This document shows, piece after piece, positions 26,408 to 35,465 of a DNA stretch of 64,000 nucleotides; position 1 is the first letter of the stretch, and each line of letters begins with the position of its first letter. The stretch covers positions 5,243,001-5,307,000 of the forward strand of contig NZ_CP015136.1 of assembly GCF_001618865.1 (NCBI RefSeq), written 5' to 3'. A program made the position numbers and the translations under genes. The notes below the pieces were generated by a model. It made no database searches. It was not told where the DNA came from and was given only the letters and a program-made list of their open reading frames with translations. Source of the DNA: Luteitalea pratensis. GTDB lineage: Bacteria > Acidobacteriota > Vicinamibacteria > Vicinamibacterales > Vicinamibacteraceae.

Positions 26408-27163
26408 CTATGCTGCCCGCCGGGCAACGTAGAGATAGACGACGCCAAACGTCAAAGGGACGGCCTCGCACTGCGTCAGCCCGGCCGCCTCGAGCTGGGC
26501 CACGAACTGCGCCGGGGGCGTGAAGCTCTCCACCGAGGCAGGAAGGTACGCGTAGGCCTCGCCGTGCCGTGACACGAGGCCACCGAGCCGCGGCAGGACG
26601 TTGCGGAAATACCAGAGGTACGCGGCACGGACCGCGGGCTGTTGCGGGGTCGAGAACTCCAGGATGGCCAGCCGGCCCCCGGGCTTCAGCACCCGCGCGA
26701 CTTCCGCGAGTGCGACCGACGCGTCCTGGACATTGCGGATGCCGAAGGCGATGGTCACGGCGTCCATCGACCCGGACGCGGCGGGCAGACGCATCGCGTC
26801 CCCACGGACCAGCGGAATCACACCGGCGCGGCCCTCGCCGCGCAGCTTTCGCTGCCCCACCTTGAGCATCTCGGCCGAGAAATCGATGCCCAGCACGCGC
26901 CGGGCGAGCCGCCGCCGGACCATCGTCCGGGCGACATCGCAGGTGCCGGTGCAGAGGTCGAGGACGCGCTCGGTGCCGGTCAACCGCAGGCGCCGCACCG
27001 CGCGCCATCGCCAGTAGAGATCCTGGCCACCGCTGAGCAGGTGGTTCAGCAGGTCGTAACGGCCGGCGATGGCGTCGAACATCCCCGCGATCTTCGCGGG
27101 AGCCTTGCCGGTGTCGGGTGAGAGGCCGCCGTAGGTCGGGACCCCGGGGTCCATGGCGGTCAT
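26408..27163 (-). CDS. menG: Demethylmenaquinone methyltransferase (UbiE/MenG family)
   Basis: 251 residues. SAM-dependent C-methyltransferase, last step of menaquinone synthesis. Features: FDAIAGRYDLLNHLLSGGQDLYWR, VLDLCTGTCDVARTM (SAM site; GTCD where GTGD is usual), VTIAFGIRNVQDASVALAEVARVLKPGG and GGLVSRHGEAYAYLPASV. UbiE and MenG cannot be told apart by sequence; menaquinone is chosen because of mqnA and mqnC nearby. ATG overlaps the ubiX stop. Confidence 0.9.
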   Translation of the reverse strand: MTAMDPGVPTYGGLSPDTGKAPAKIAGMFDAIAGRYDLLNHLLSGGQDLYWRWRAVRRLRLTGTERVLDLCTGTCDVARTMVRRRLARRVLGIDFSAEMLKVGQRKLRGEGRAGVIPLVRGDAMRLPAASGSMDAVTIAFGIRNVQDASVALAEVARVLKPGGRLAILEFSTPQQPAVRAAYLWYFRNVLPRLGGLVSRHGEAYAYLPASVESFTPPAQFVAQLEAAGLTQCEAVPLTFGVVYLYVARRAA

Positions 27164-27789
27164 TCACGCCCCACTTGCGGATCCCACACGGGATACAACT
27201 GGTGGTCGATGCGCAGCAAGGACAGGATCCGTCCGGCCATGAAGTCGGCCAGATCGGCAATCGTCTGCGGCCGTTGGTAGAACCCCGGCATGGCGGGCAC
27301 GACCACCGCGCCGGCCTCGGCGCAGAGGACCATGTTCCTGAGTTGCGGCAGGCTCATGGGGGTCTCCCGCGGCATGATCAGCAGCGGCCGGCGCTCCTTG
27401 AGCATCACGTCCGCGGCCCGTTCAACGAGGGAGCGCGAGAGGCCGTGCGCAATGGCCGCCATCGTCTTCATCGAGCAGGGGGCGATCACCATCGCGTCGG
27501 CGCCCTTGCTGCCGCTGGCGATCCGCGAGCCGAGATCCTTGTTGCTGTGCAGCACCCAGCCGCCGCGACGCACGCCCTCGCCCCAGATCTCCTCCAGGTA
27601 CGCCTGCAGGCGATCGACGCGGGCCTGCGGGCCAAGTTCGTCGGTCAGCAGGCGCCGGCCGTAGTCGGTGATGACGAGATCGACGTGCTGCCCGTGCTGC
27701 AACAGCGCCGACAGCGTGCGCATCGCATAGAGCGCACCACTGGCGCCAGTGACGGCGAGCACGATGCGTCGTGGGGTCTCAACTGACAT
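27160..27789 (-). CDS. ubiX: Flavin prenyltransferase UbiX
   Basis: 209 residues. Makes prenylated FMN, the cofactor of UbiD-type decarboxylases. Signatures: VTGASGALYAMRTL, ADVMLKERRPLLIMPRETPM and VVPAMPGFYQRPQTIADLADFM. In futalosine-pathway organisms such a cofactor would serve the UbiD-like decarboxylase acting on the naphthoate intermediate. No ubiD homologue lies in the window. Overlaps the UbiA gene by 11 bases. Confidence 0.94.
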   Translation of the reverse strand: MSVETPRRIVLAVTGASGALYAMRTLSALLQHGQHVDLVITDYGRRLLTDELGPQARVDRLQAYLEEIWGEGVRRGGWVLHSNKDLGSRIASGSKGADAMVIAPCSMKTMAAIAHGLSRSLVERAADVMLKERRPLLIMPRETPMSLPQLRNMVLCAEAGAVVVPAMPGFYQRPQTIADLADFMAGRILSLLRIDHQLYPVWDPQVGRE

Positions 27790-28636
27790 AGATGCTCAAT
27801 CCCGTCGTGGCCAGGTACAGCAGGCCGACCCACCCGTTCATGTCGAAGGCCCGTTTCACCTGGGACAGATCGGTCGCGCTGACCAGCGACTGCTCGAAGA
27901 CCAGCAGGGCGGCCACCAACGCGACGCCGCCGTGGTACACGGCGCCGAGGCCGGCCACGATGCCAAGCGCCGCGAGGCTGGCGATCGTGAGGACATGCAG
28001 GCCACGGGAGATGGAGATGGACTTCGGCACGCCGAAACGCACTGGAATCGATCGCAGGCCATGCGCCCGGTCGAAGTCGAGGTCCTGGCACGCGTACAGC
28101 ACGTCGAAGCCGCCTACCCAGGTGCCGATCGCCAGCGCGAGCAGGACCGGCTGCCACGACGGCCCGCCACCCGAGGCGATCCAGCCGCCCACAGGCGCGA
28201 CCGCCATGGCGAGGCCGAGGAAGAACTGCGTCGCCCAGGTGACCCGCTTGGCCAAGGAGTACCAGAAGACAATGCCCAGCGCGACAGGCGCGAGCAGCAG
28301 GCACAGACGGCTGATCTGCGCACACACGCCGAGGAAGGCCAGGCTCGCCACGACAAGGAAGACCGCGGCTTCGCGGACCGACATCGCGCCGCGCGGAATC
28401 TCTCGTTGCGCCGTTCGCGGATTGAGTGCGTCGTAGCGCGCATCGACGAGCCGGTTGAACGACATCGCCGCGCTGCGGGCCGCGACCATCGCCGCGACGA
28501 TCCAGGCGAGACGAGCCCACGTCATCGGCACGAGGCGGCTCGCCAGCAGTGCGCCGACCAGCGCAAACGGCAGGGCGAACACCGTGTGGCTGAAGCGCAC
28601 GAACGCGAGATACGTGCGGAGGCGGTCGAAGAGCAT
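27779..28636 (-). CDS. mqnP: UbiA-family polyprenyltransferase (MqnP-like)
   Basis: 285 residues, about eight membrane helices. Two prenyl-diphosphate binding motifs: NRLVDARYDALNPRT (N-x3-D-x3-D) and YACQDLDFDRAHGLRSIP. It transfers a polyprenyl chain to an aromatic acid. Its place with ubiX and menG next to a probable aminofutalosine deaminase suggests prenylation of the dihydroxynaphthoate intermediate (MqnP) rather than 4-hydroxybenzoate, but that is inference from context. Confidence 0.8.
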   Translation of the reverse strand: MLFDRLRTYLAFVRFSHTVFALPFALVGALLASRLVPMTWARLAWIVAAMVAARSAAMSFNRLVDARYDALNPRTAQREIPRGAMSVREAAVFLVVASLAFLGVCAQISRLCLLLAPVALGIVFWYSLAKRVTWATQFFLGLAMAVAPVGGWIASGGGPSWQPVLLALAIGTWVGGFDVLYACQDLDFDRAHGLRSIPVRFGVPKSISISRGLHVLTIASLAALGIVAGLGAVYHGGVALVAALLVFEQSLVSATDLSQVKRAFDMNGWVGLLYLATTGLSIYVS

Positions 28637-28690
28637 CGGAGTCGGGATCGGGAGTCGGGAATCGTCGTCGGGTTCCGGGTCAAGATATTC
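28637..28690. repeat. Heptamer array, GGGAGTC/GGGAATC family
   Basis: Degenerate units (GGAGTCG, GGATCG, GGAGTCG, GGAATCG, GGGTTCC) directly upstream of the UbiA gene; a further GGGTACC remnant lies at about 28753. Followed by the GTAG hairpin at 28710. Confidence 0.65.
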
Positions 28691-28709
28691 GGGTCATCGA
28701 CGTCGTCGA

Positions 28710-28733
28710 CTGTCGACCAAGGTCGACAGCTAC
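28710..28733 (-). repeat. REP-like hairpin headed by GTAG (minus strand)
   Basis: On the minus strand GTAG (28733-28730) is followed by perfect 9-bp arms CTGTCGACC and GGTCGACAG around a TT loop. The arm sequence is unrelated to the copies at 5813 and 33350 but the layout is the same. Lies between the amidohydrolase and UbiA genes. Confidence 0.7.
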
Positions 28734-28775
28734 ACCTCGGTCGGGTGCCTGGCCGGGTACCGGAGGCGGTGCCGT

Positions 28776-30038
28776 TCAGGACGCCGCGTGCGCAACGAGT
28801 TCGTCCAGCCAACGCAGGTCACCGGTGTCCGCGGCATCGGCGACCAACCATTGTTCCACGTCTGCGATTCCGGTGGGCGGTACTCGCACGATCGCATGGC
28901 TGGTCGCACCGGGCGCAAGGACGCCAAGGCCTTCGCGCCGTAGCGCTTGCGCGCCACCGCGGGTGGCCGCCGCCAGCAGCGCGGCGGCTGGGACGTCTGG
29001 GGCAATCCGCCGCAGAAACGCCAGTTCCGCGAACAGGTTCAGGTCCTCGACGCTGGCCAGGCTGTCGGTGCCGACCGCGACCCGAACGCCCGCCGCGAAG
29101 GCCGCGGCGACGGGAGGCACGCCGGCGCCGACCCATCGGTTGCTCCGCGGACACAGCACGACGGTCGCGCCGACGTCGGCCAGCGTCCTGAGTTCTCCCG
29201 CACCGAGCTGCGTGCCGTGGACGACAAGCAGCCGCGCATGGAGCGCGCCGAGTTGCTGCAGGTACGGCACGGGTGCGAGGCCAGGCGGCACCCACGTGTC
29301 GTCCCAGGCGCCGAGATCGGTGAGCAGGGCGCGGAACGGGCCCGTGCCGCTCGCAAGGAACTCGAGTTCCTCTGGCGATTCGGCCAGATGGATCGACGAC
29401 ACCGCGCCGGTGGCCTCGTAGCCCGCCGCCAGCGACTGGATGAGCGGAGCCGATGTCGAATAGGGCGCGTGTGGCGCCACCGACGCCACCAGCCGCGTCG
29501 ACCGCTGCTCGGTGAGCCGCGTCTGTGCCAGCGCGGCACCCAGCCGGGTCTCGCCTCCGATGCGCGCCGCGTCGGCCCGCTTGAGCCCGAGTGCCTCGCG
29601 GAAGTGCACGCCCGACAGCGACGAGGCGGCCAGTGGCAGCACGGCGACGTCGGTGTTGCCGATGTCGCCGACGCCGGCGGTGCCTGTCGCCTCCATCTGG
29701 CCAATCGCCCGGACGACGGCGGCGGTGACGTCTGCCACCGAGGCCGACGAGCCGAAGCGCACGCCCAGCATCGCGCGCACCCACGACACGAAACTGTCGG
29801 CAGGCGCCACCGCGCCGGCAAGGTGCGACAGCTCGAGGTGCGTGTGCGCGTTGACGAGGCCCGGCAACACGACGGCGTCGCCCAGGTCGAGGACAGCATC
29901 GGGTCCGGGCTGCGGCGCCGATCTCGCAGCGCCAAGCCCGACGATCTCACCGCGCGCCGAATCGACGTCGATCCAGCCATCTCGCAGGACCGGCGCCGCG
30001 ACGGGAATCACCCACCTGGAGTGGACACGGATGATCAC
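28776..30038 (-). CDS. mqnX: COG0402 amidohydrolase, probable aminofutalosine deaminase
   Basis: 420 residues, GTG start. Metal-dependent deaminase of the cytosine deaminase/ATZ group: LPGLVNAHTHLELSHL (first metal ligands), SVAPHAPYSTSAPL, SSIHLAESPEELEFL, LLVVHGTQL and AVGTDSLASVEDLNLFAELA with the metal-binding Asp. Some COG0402 members deaminate aminofutalosine in the futalosine pathway. The position just upstream of the UbiA, ubiX and menG genes and near mqnA/mqnC makes that the best reading. S-adenosylhomocysteine or guanine-type deamination cannot be excluded. Confidence 0.68.
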   Translation of the reverse strand: MIIRVHSRWVIPVAAPVLRDGWIDVDSARGEIVGLGAARSAPQPGPDAVLDLGDAVVLPGLVNAHTHLELSHLAGAVAPADSFVSWVRAMLGVRFGSSASVADVTAAVVRAIGQMEATGTAGVGDIGNTDVAVLPLAASSLSGVHFREALGLKRADAARIGGETRLGAALAQTRLTEQRSTRLVASVAPHAPYSTSAPLIQSLAAGYEATGAVSSIHLAESPEELEFLASGTGPFRALLTDLGAWDDTWVPPGLAPVPYLQQLGALHARLLVVHGTQLGAGELRTLADVGATVVLCPRSNRWVGAGVPPVAAAFAAGVRVAVGTDSLASVEDLNLFAELAFLRRIAPDVPAAALLAAATRGGAQALRREGLGVLAPGATSHAIVRVPPTGIADVEQWLVADAADTGDLRWLDELVAHAAS

Positions 30039-30217
30039 GAGGGGACGACCTGCATCGGGAGTTTTGATTGGCTGCCAGGAACTGACTTTTCAGGTCTCAC
30101 GGACCGGGTCCGTCGACCGGCACATCAAGAATTGTAGCCGCCCACCACAGGCAGATGGCGCGCTTGAACGTCCGCGCCGCGGCGGTCATGGCCGACGGCT
30201 GCACCACGCAACCGCAC

Positions 30218-32875
30218 CTATTCCTGGCGCAACGCTGCTGTCGGATTGAGGCGCGCGGCCCGAGCCGCCGGAATCGCGGCGGCCGCCAGGCACGCGGCGA
30301 CGATGACGACGCCGGCGGCGGCGTATGAAACAGGGTCGAGCACCCGCACGATTCCGCCCAGGCCCGCGGCGGCTGGCGAGGCCAGCAGCAACACCGCCAG
30401 TCCAGCCGCGGCCAGCGCGCCGATCGCGAGGCCGATGCCGACGGGCCGAATCGTCTGCAACAGGACGAGCCGCGTCACGTCGGACGCCGCGGCGCCGAGC
30501 GCCATGCGGATACCGATCTCCCTGGACCGTCGCTCCACGAGATAGGACAGCACCCCGAACAGACCGGAGAGCGTCAACGCCAGCGCCAGTGCGCCGAGCA
30601 CGACCGTCAACCAGAACGCGAGCCAGAGGAAGTACGTGACCATGCGCGTCACCCACACCATGGCGCCTACCTGGCCGCGGTTGGCCATGTTGGGATCGAT
30701 CGCCGAGAGCCGTGTCACGAGTGACTCCTGCGCGCGGGTGGCGTCACCGTGCACACGCGCGATCAGTGACGTGCCTGGCATTGCCGCACTGGTCGGGACG
30801 TAGACGACGGCGGCCTCGAGCGGCGCGATGCGGAAACCAGCCACGTCCTTGACGACACCGACGACCGTTACAGTGCGCGATTCCAGGACGGGTTCACCAG
30901 GCGTGATCACGCCCGCGCCCGTGTCGCGGTCGAGGCGCAGCACCTGACCGACGGCCTGGCCTGTGGGCCACAGCCGACGCGCGGTCGCCTCCGAGACGAC
31001 GGCGACCGAGAGGTTGGACGAGCGCTCCGCGGGCATGAAGCCTCGGCCCTGCAGCACCTCGATACCAAGCAGGCCGAAGTACTCCGGCGAGACGAACTGG
31101 CACGGCAGCGTCGTCTTGCCGGTGTCGGTTTCGGCGACGACCCGTGGACCGGTGCTGAGCGCGCTCGGCCACGACGCGGCAATCGCGGCCACCGACGGCT
31201 CGTCGCTCACCGCCTGCACCATCGCCATGCGCGCCTCCTCGCTGCTCACCCGGACCACGACGATGTCCGAGATTCGTACGCCGGGACTTTCGATCGCAGC
31301 GGTGAACGTGCTCCGCAGGAACACCGCCGCGCAGATCAGCAGAAGGGCCGAAGCGCTCACCTGGAGGCCGATGAGGAAACTGCGCGCGCGCCCGGGCCGC
31401 GTGTCCCGGGTCACTTCGCCGCGTATCGTCCGGACCGGTTCGATCCGCGTCGCCTGCAGCGCCGGCGTGAGGCCGAAGAACGCCGTGGACAGGACAGCCC
31501 CAATCACCAGGAACAGCAGCACTCGCCAGTCGGCGTCCGGCACCCTCAGGCGCACGTCGCCGATGGCCGACGGGATGCTGGTCATCACCCCGTTGATGAT
31601 GCCCCTGAGCACGACGCGTGAGATGACGTATCCGGCCGCTGCGGCCACCAGCGCCAGCAGCAGGCTCTCGGTCAGCAACTGGAAGACGATGCGTCGTCGT
31701 GTGGCGCCGATCGACAGCCGGATGCCGATCTCGCGCTGGCGCGCCACGCCTCGCGCCAGGAGCAGATTGGTGACGTTGGCACACCCGATCAGGAGAATCA
31801 GGCCAAATGCGAAGAACAGCGGCGCGGTCACGATCACCGCTTCGAGCGGCTGCGGCACCGTGCCGCGTCGTGGCGTGAGCACGACGTCCGACACGCCCTT
31901 CTCGTTCGGGTCACGGGCCTCCTGCGCGCCATCCCACACGGCGAGCTCGGCACGTGCCTGCTGCGGCGTCAATCCGGGCCTCAGGCGCCCGATGATGCCC
32001 ACACCGGCCTCGGATGGACGGTCTCGATGTGCCGGAAGCAACTGACCGAGCAGCGAGAGCGGCGCCCAGTAGTCCGGGGGACCAACCATCAGGCCGCGGA
32101 ATCCTTCGGGCATGACGCCGACAATCTGGAACGTGAGACCGTTGACGAGCAACTCACGGCCGAGAATGGCCGGATCCCGGGCGAACATGCGCTCCCAGCC
32201 GCGGTGGCTGAGCACCATCACCTGTCGTCCCGCCAGCGGCTCGTCGTCGCTCTGCGTGAGCGCACGGCCCATTGCGGCGTGGACACCGAGGACCTGAAAG
32301 AAGTTGCCGGTGACGAGCGACCCCGTCATCGTCCGGCCCTCGACATGGCTGTCGAGGTCGGCAAACTCCGCGTAGGTCCCCGTGAAGACCCTGGTGTCGC
32401 GAGCCAGCGCGTCGAATTGGCCCCGCGTGAACGGCGGCGATGGGTCGCCGCCCGTTCGTGCCCGTTCCACCGCGAACATCTCGTGGATGTCCGGAACGCG
32501 ATCGACACGGAACAGGAACGTGCTGAGGAACGTGAAGGCCGCGGCGACCAGCCCGAGGCCGAGCCCGACCGTCGCGATGATGGTGAGCGAGACCAGCGGC
32601 GCGCGCGCGAAGCCTCGCAGCGCGTACCGCGTGTCGCGCACGATGTTGTCGATGGCGTTGATGCCACGCGCGTCTCGACACTCGTCGGCGATCCCTGGCA
32701 TGGAGCCGAAACGCCGCCGCGCCGCGACGCGGGCATCCGCTTCCGGCACGCCCTCGTCGATGAGTTTCTGTACTTCCCGATCGATGTGGAACGCCAGTTC
32801 CTCGTCGAGTTCGCGTTCGACGCGGCTGCGGGCAAACATCGCACGGGCGCGCAACGACCAGCTGCGGAGATTCAT
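30218..32875 (-). CDS. FtsX/MacB-type ABC permease of the acidobacterial duplicated (ADOP) type
   Basis: 885 residues. Residues 1-80 form the permease prefix (ELDEELAFHIDREVQKLIDEGV). Then a first membrane helix (LVSLTIIATVGLGLGLVAAAF), a MacB-like periplasmic domain, an FtsX domain (GLILLIGCANVTNLLLARGVARQREIGIRLSIGA), a second periplasmic domain and a second FtsX domain (LFGVLSYLVERRSREIGIRMALGA). The duplicated FtsX unit without its own ATPase and with an upstream PadR gene is the ADOP pattern. It starts 4 bp after padR. Substrate unknown. It splits the menaquinone genes into two blocks. Confidence 0.9.
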   Translation of the reverse strand: MNLRSWSLRARAMFARSRVERELDEELAFHIDREVQKLIDEGVPEADARVAARRRFGSMPGIADECRDARGINAIDNIVRDTRYALRGFARAPLVSLTIIATVGLGLGLVAAAFTFLSTFLFRVDRVPDIHEMFAVERARTGGDPSPPFTRGQFDALARDTRVFTGTYAEFADLDSHVEGRTMTGSLVTGNFFQVLGVHAAMGRALTQSDDEPLAGRQVMVLSHRGWERMFARDPAILGRELLVNGLTFQIVGVMPEGFRGLMVGPPDYWAPLSLLGQLLPAHRDRPSEAGVGIIGRLRPGLTPQQARAELAVWDGAQEARDPNEKGVSDVVLTPRRGTVPQPLEAVIVTAPLFFAFGLILLIGCANVTNLLLARGVARQREIGIRLSIGATRRRIVFQLLTESLLLALVAAAAGYVISRVVLRGIINGVMTSIPSAIGDVRLRVPDADWRVLLFLVIGAVLSTAFFGLTPALQATRIEPVRTIRGEVTRDTRPGRARSFLIGLQVSASALLLICAAVFLRSTFTAAIESPGVRISDIVVVRVSSEEARMAMVQAVSDEPSVAAIAASWPSALSTGPRVVAETDTGKTTLPCQFVSPEYFGLLGIEVLQGRGFMPAERSSNLSVAVVSEATARRLWPTGQAVGQVLRLDRDTGAGVITPGEPVLESRTVTVVGVVKDVAGFRIAPLEAAVVYVPTSAAMPGTSLIARVHGDATRAQESLVTRLSAIDPNMANRGQVGAMVWVTRMVTYFLWLAFWLTVVLGALALALTLSGLFGVLSYLVERRSREIGIRMALGAAASDVTRLVLLQTIRPVGIGLAIGALAAAGLAVLLLASPAAAGLGGIVRVLDPVSYAAAGVVIVAACLAAAAIPAARAARLNPTAALRQE

Positions 32876-32879
32876 CTCG

Positions 32880-33215
32880 TCACGCCAACTTCATGACGCG
32901 ACCGATCGCGGCGGCCATGCGATCCCACTCGCGCGCCTCGACAGCCAGCTGCCGGCGGCCCGAGGCGGTGAGCCGGTAGTACTTCGCGCGACGTCCAAGC
33001 TCGGACACGGCCCACTCGGCCTCGATCCAGTCCTGATGTTCGAGCCGATGGAGGGCGGGATACAGCGACCCCTGGTTCACCTGGAGGACGTCCCCGGAGA
33101 TCCGCTGGATGCGTTCGGAGATCGCCCAGCCATGCAATGCGTCGTTCTGCAGGGTCCGGAGGATCAGCAGGTCCAGCGTGCCGGGGAGGAGGTCTGGTGT
33201 AGGGCGGCGTGCCAT
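32880..33215 (-). CDS. PadR family regulator of the ADOP permease
   Basis: 111 residues from the ATG at 33215 (MARRPTPDLLPGTLDLLILR), the usual length and opening of this subgroup; a GTG six codons upstream is less likely. Winged helix: ALHGWAISERIQRISGDVL and VNQGSLYPALHRLEHQDWIEAEW, then RRAKYYRLTASGRRQL. Probably represses its own operon through the dyads overlapping its start region. Confidence 0.92.
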   Translation of the reverse strand: MARRPTPDLLPGTLDLLILRTLQNDALHGWAISERIQRISGDVLQVNQGSLYPALHRLEHQDWIEAEWAVSELGRRAKYYRLTASGRRQLAVEAREWDRMAAAIGRVMKLA

Positions 33216-33216
33216 G

Positions 33217-33260
33217 GTGTCGACTACCGACACTAAGGCCGTTGTTGTCGACTGTCAACA
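33217..33260. promoter_or_regulatory. Two dyads before padR, candidate operators
   Basis: Dyad 1: GTGTCG-N5-CGACAC at 33217-33233, ending two bases from the ATG. Dyad 2: TGTTG-N8-CAACA at 33243-33260. Both contain TCGACT. The spacing of 26 bp suits binding of two PadR dimers. The site overlaps the expected ribosome-binding region. Confidence 0.45.
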
Positions 33261-33298
33261 CCAGCGACGCGATTCGTCACAGGGGACTGAAGAATGTC

Positions 33299-33350
33299 CG
33301 GGTACCGGGTCCCGGGTATCGGGTACCACACTCCGGGATTCGGGATTCGG
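33299..33350. repeat. Heptamer array, GGGTACC then GGGATTC
   Basis: Units GGGTACC, GGGTCCC, GGGTATC, GGGTACC, then GGGATTC twice, running straight into the GTAG hairpin at 33350. Fills the gap between padR and mqnC. Confidence 0.85.
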
Positions 33351-33374
33351 TAGGGCCGGCTCTCCGAGCCGGCC
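33350..33374 (+). repeat. REP-like hairpin headed by GTAG
   Basis: GTAG (33350-33353) followed by perfect 9-bp arms GGCCGGCTC (33354-33362) and GAGCCGGCC (33366-33374) with loop TCC. Same loop and stem base as the copy at 5813 but with a compensating C-G to G-C swap at the fifth stem pair. Lies 11 bp beyond the mqnC stop. Confidence 0.78.
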
Positions 33375-33385
33375 AAGAGCCGCTA

Positions 33386-34603
33386 TTACGCCAGCTGCGA
33401 ACGGCGGGCACGCTCCTCGCGGCTCCGCGCCTCGTAGGCCGCGAGTTCGGCGGGCATGCGCTCGGCCCCCTCCTGCTTGGCGACGTCCAGCGACAGCCTT
33501 CGCGGCACCGCGCGCTCGCGGAACACCGGCGGCCCGACGAGGTCGTAGTGCATCGTGCGCCGCATCGGCGTGAACCCGGCGTTCTCGATGTTGCGCACGA
33601 TCTCGACTTCGTCCATGCAGTAGCTCGCGCCAGCCGCACGGACGACGTTCTCCTCGATCATCACGCTGCCCATGTCGTTGGCGCCGAAGGCCAGGCTCAA
33701 CTGGCCGACCTTGCCGCCTTGCGTGACCCACGAGGCCTGCACGTTGTCGAAGTTGTCGAGGACGATGCGGGCGAGCGCAAGCGTGCGGAGATATTCGATG
33801 CCCGTGAGCTCGACGCCGGCAAGCTCGGTGTGATCGGGCTGGTAGCTCCACGTGATGAAGGCCGTGAACCCGTGCGTTTCGTCCTGCAGGGCGCGCAACC
33901 GCATCATGTGCTCGATGCGCTCCGCTGGCGTCTCCACGCTCCCGTACATCATCGTCGCGGTGGTACGTAGTCCCTGGAGGTGCACTTCGCGCATGATGCC
34001 GAGCCACTCGTCCGCGGTTGCCTTGCCGTAGCAGTTGAGCAGCTTGCGGACACGGTCGACGAGGATCTCGGCGCCACCGCCGGGCACGCTGTCGAGCCCG
34101 GCCGCGATCAACCGCGAGACGACCTCCGGTACGGGCAACTTCGACATCCGGGAGATGTGCAGAATTTCGGGAGGCGACAGCGCGTGCAGCCTGAATGTCG
34201 GGTACGCCGCCTTGACGGCGCGGAACAGGTCCTCGTACCAGGCGAGCGGGATGTCCGGGTTGTGGCCGCCCTGCAGCAGCAACTGGTTGCCGCCGACACT
34301 GATCGTTTCGTCGATCTTGGCAAACAGCTCCTCACGCGACAGCACGTATCCATCGGCACTGCCGACGGTGCGGTAGAACGCGCAGAAGTTGCAGCGGGCC
34401 ACGCAGACGTTCGTGTAGTTGACGTTGCGGTCGATGATGTAGGTGACGACACGCTCCGGATGACGCCGCGCGCGAATCGCGTCCGCAAGGCGTCCCAATT
34501 GCCACGTGCTCGCGTCGCGGTACAGCGTCAGCGCCTCGTCGGCGTCGATCCGCTCCCCGCGGTTGATCTTGTCCGCAATCGTTGCCACCGACATCTGAGT
34601 CAC
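33386..34603 (-). CDS. mqnC: Cyclic dehypoxanthinyl futalosine synthase (radical SAM)
   Basis: 405 residues. Radical SAM enzyme of the futalosine menaquinone route. The cluster motif is CVARCNFCAFYR (C-x3-C-x2-C), within YIIDRNVNYTNVCVARCNFC, the form seen in MqnC rather than MqnE. Also LLLQGGHNPDIPLAWYEDLF, SVPGGGAEILVDRVRKLL and TTATMMYGSVETPAERIEHM. A C-terminal tail of about 45 residues (from about 360) is longer than usual. It follows mqnA by 7 bp. Confidence 0.9.
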   Translation of the reverse strand: MTQMSVATIADKINRGERIDADEALTLYRDASTWQLGRLADAIRARRHPERVVTYIIDRNVNYTNVCVARCNFCAFYRTVGSADGYVLSREELFAKIDETISVGGNQLLLQGGHNPDIPLAWYEDLFRAVKAAYPTFRLHALSPPEILHISRMSKLPVPEVVSRLIAAGLDSVPGGGAEILVDRVRKLLNCYGKATADEWLGIMREVHLQGLRTTATMMYGSVETPAERIEHMMRLRALQDETHGFTAFITWSYQPDHTELAGVELTGIEYLRTLALARIVLDNFDNVQASWVTQGGKVGQLSLAFGANDMGSVMIEENVVRAAGASYCMDEVEIVRNIENAGFTPMRRTMHYDLVGPPVFRERAVPRRLSLDVAKQEGAERMPAELAAYEARSREERARRSQLA

Positions 34604-34610
34604 GGCCTCG

Positions 34611-35465
34611 TCAAGCTCTCTCGGACGCCAACGCGCCCGCCTGCGTCGTCCCGGGGACCGCCGCCTGGCCCATGCGATCGACGACCTCGAGGACCTCCGG
34701 GCGTACCGGGGCCAGCCCCTCGTCCATCGCCAGCGTCAGGTAGCGCGACAACCCGCGCAGGGCGGGCTCATCGAGATGGTACCGGATGTTCTGGCGCAGG
34801 TAGCGCTCCAGGCGGCCAGCGCGTGTGGAGTCGCCCGCCGCCTCGGCTTCTGCAAGCAAAGGAATGGCGGCCTGTCCGGCGCGACTTGCCGCGTGCAAGA
34901 GGTCGATCAACGCCGGCGTCACCACGCCGGGCCGAGCCACCCAGGCGGCAAACACGAACGGCAACCCGGTGAACGCCTGCCACGCCTCGCCGAGATCGAT
35001 TTTGATCGCGCCAAGCGATTGCCACGGGGCGTCGAGCGCGGGATCGCCGATCATCAGCGCCGCGTCGGCGACGTCCAGCATCGAGGCCAGGTCCGGCGAC
35101 GCGTCGACATATTCGGGCTCGATGCTCCAATGGTGACGACAAAGAATCCGCACCAGCCCGACCGAACTCCGAGAGCTGACATCGAGCGCCAGGCGGCGGA
35201 TCTGTGCCACCGGCACGCGCGTGAACAGCGCCACCGAGTTGACCGTGCCCTCGCAGGCGATCGCGAGTCCCGGGACGAGGTCGTAGTGCACCGGTCCTCT
35301 CAAGATCTCGATCACCGGCACGAGACCGAGATCGATCTCGCCCGCGTGCAGCAGGCTCGCGCACACCGAGGGCAGGTCGAGGCGCAGCGATACTCGAGGA
35401 TCACGGTCGAGGCCATACGCGAGGGGACTCGCGTTCAGGAACCCGACCGCCCCGATGCGAATCAC
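34611..35465 (-). CDS. mqnA: Chorismate dehydratase MqnA
   Basis: 284 residues from the GTG at 35465, which overlaps the previous stop (GTGA); upstream in-frame sequence is a shadow of the next gene. It converts chorismate to 3-enolpyruvyl-benzoate, the first step of the futalosine pathway. Periplasmic-binding-protein-like fold with RIGAVGFLNASPLAYGLD, GEIDLGLVPVIEILRG, ACEGTVNSVALFTRVP, VALDVSSRSSVGL-like segment, ALMIGDPAL and LGEAWQAFTGLPFVFAAWV, all typical. Confidence 0.92.
   Translation of the reverse strand: MIRIGAVGFLNASPLAYGLDRDPRVSLRLDLPSVCASLLHAGEIDLGLVPVIEILRGPVHYDLVPGLAIACEGTVNSVALFTRVPVAQIRRLALDVSSRSSVGLVRILCRHHWSIEPEYVDASPDLASMLDVADAALMIGDPALDAPWQSLGAIKIDLGEAWQAFTGLPFVFAAWVARPGVVTPALIDLLHAASRAGQAAIPLLAEAEAAGDSTRAGRLERYLRQNIRYHLDEPALRGLSRYLTLAMDEGLAPVRPEVLEVVDRMGQAAVPGTTQAGALASERA

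Noticed and set aside
30039-30217. Possible RNA gene or small frame between the ADOP permease and the amidohydrolase
   Set aside because: No tRNA-like fold, no coding signal and no clear promoter; left as ordinary gap.
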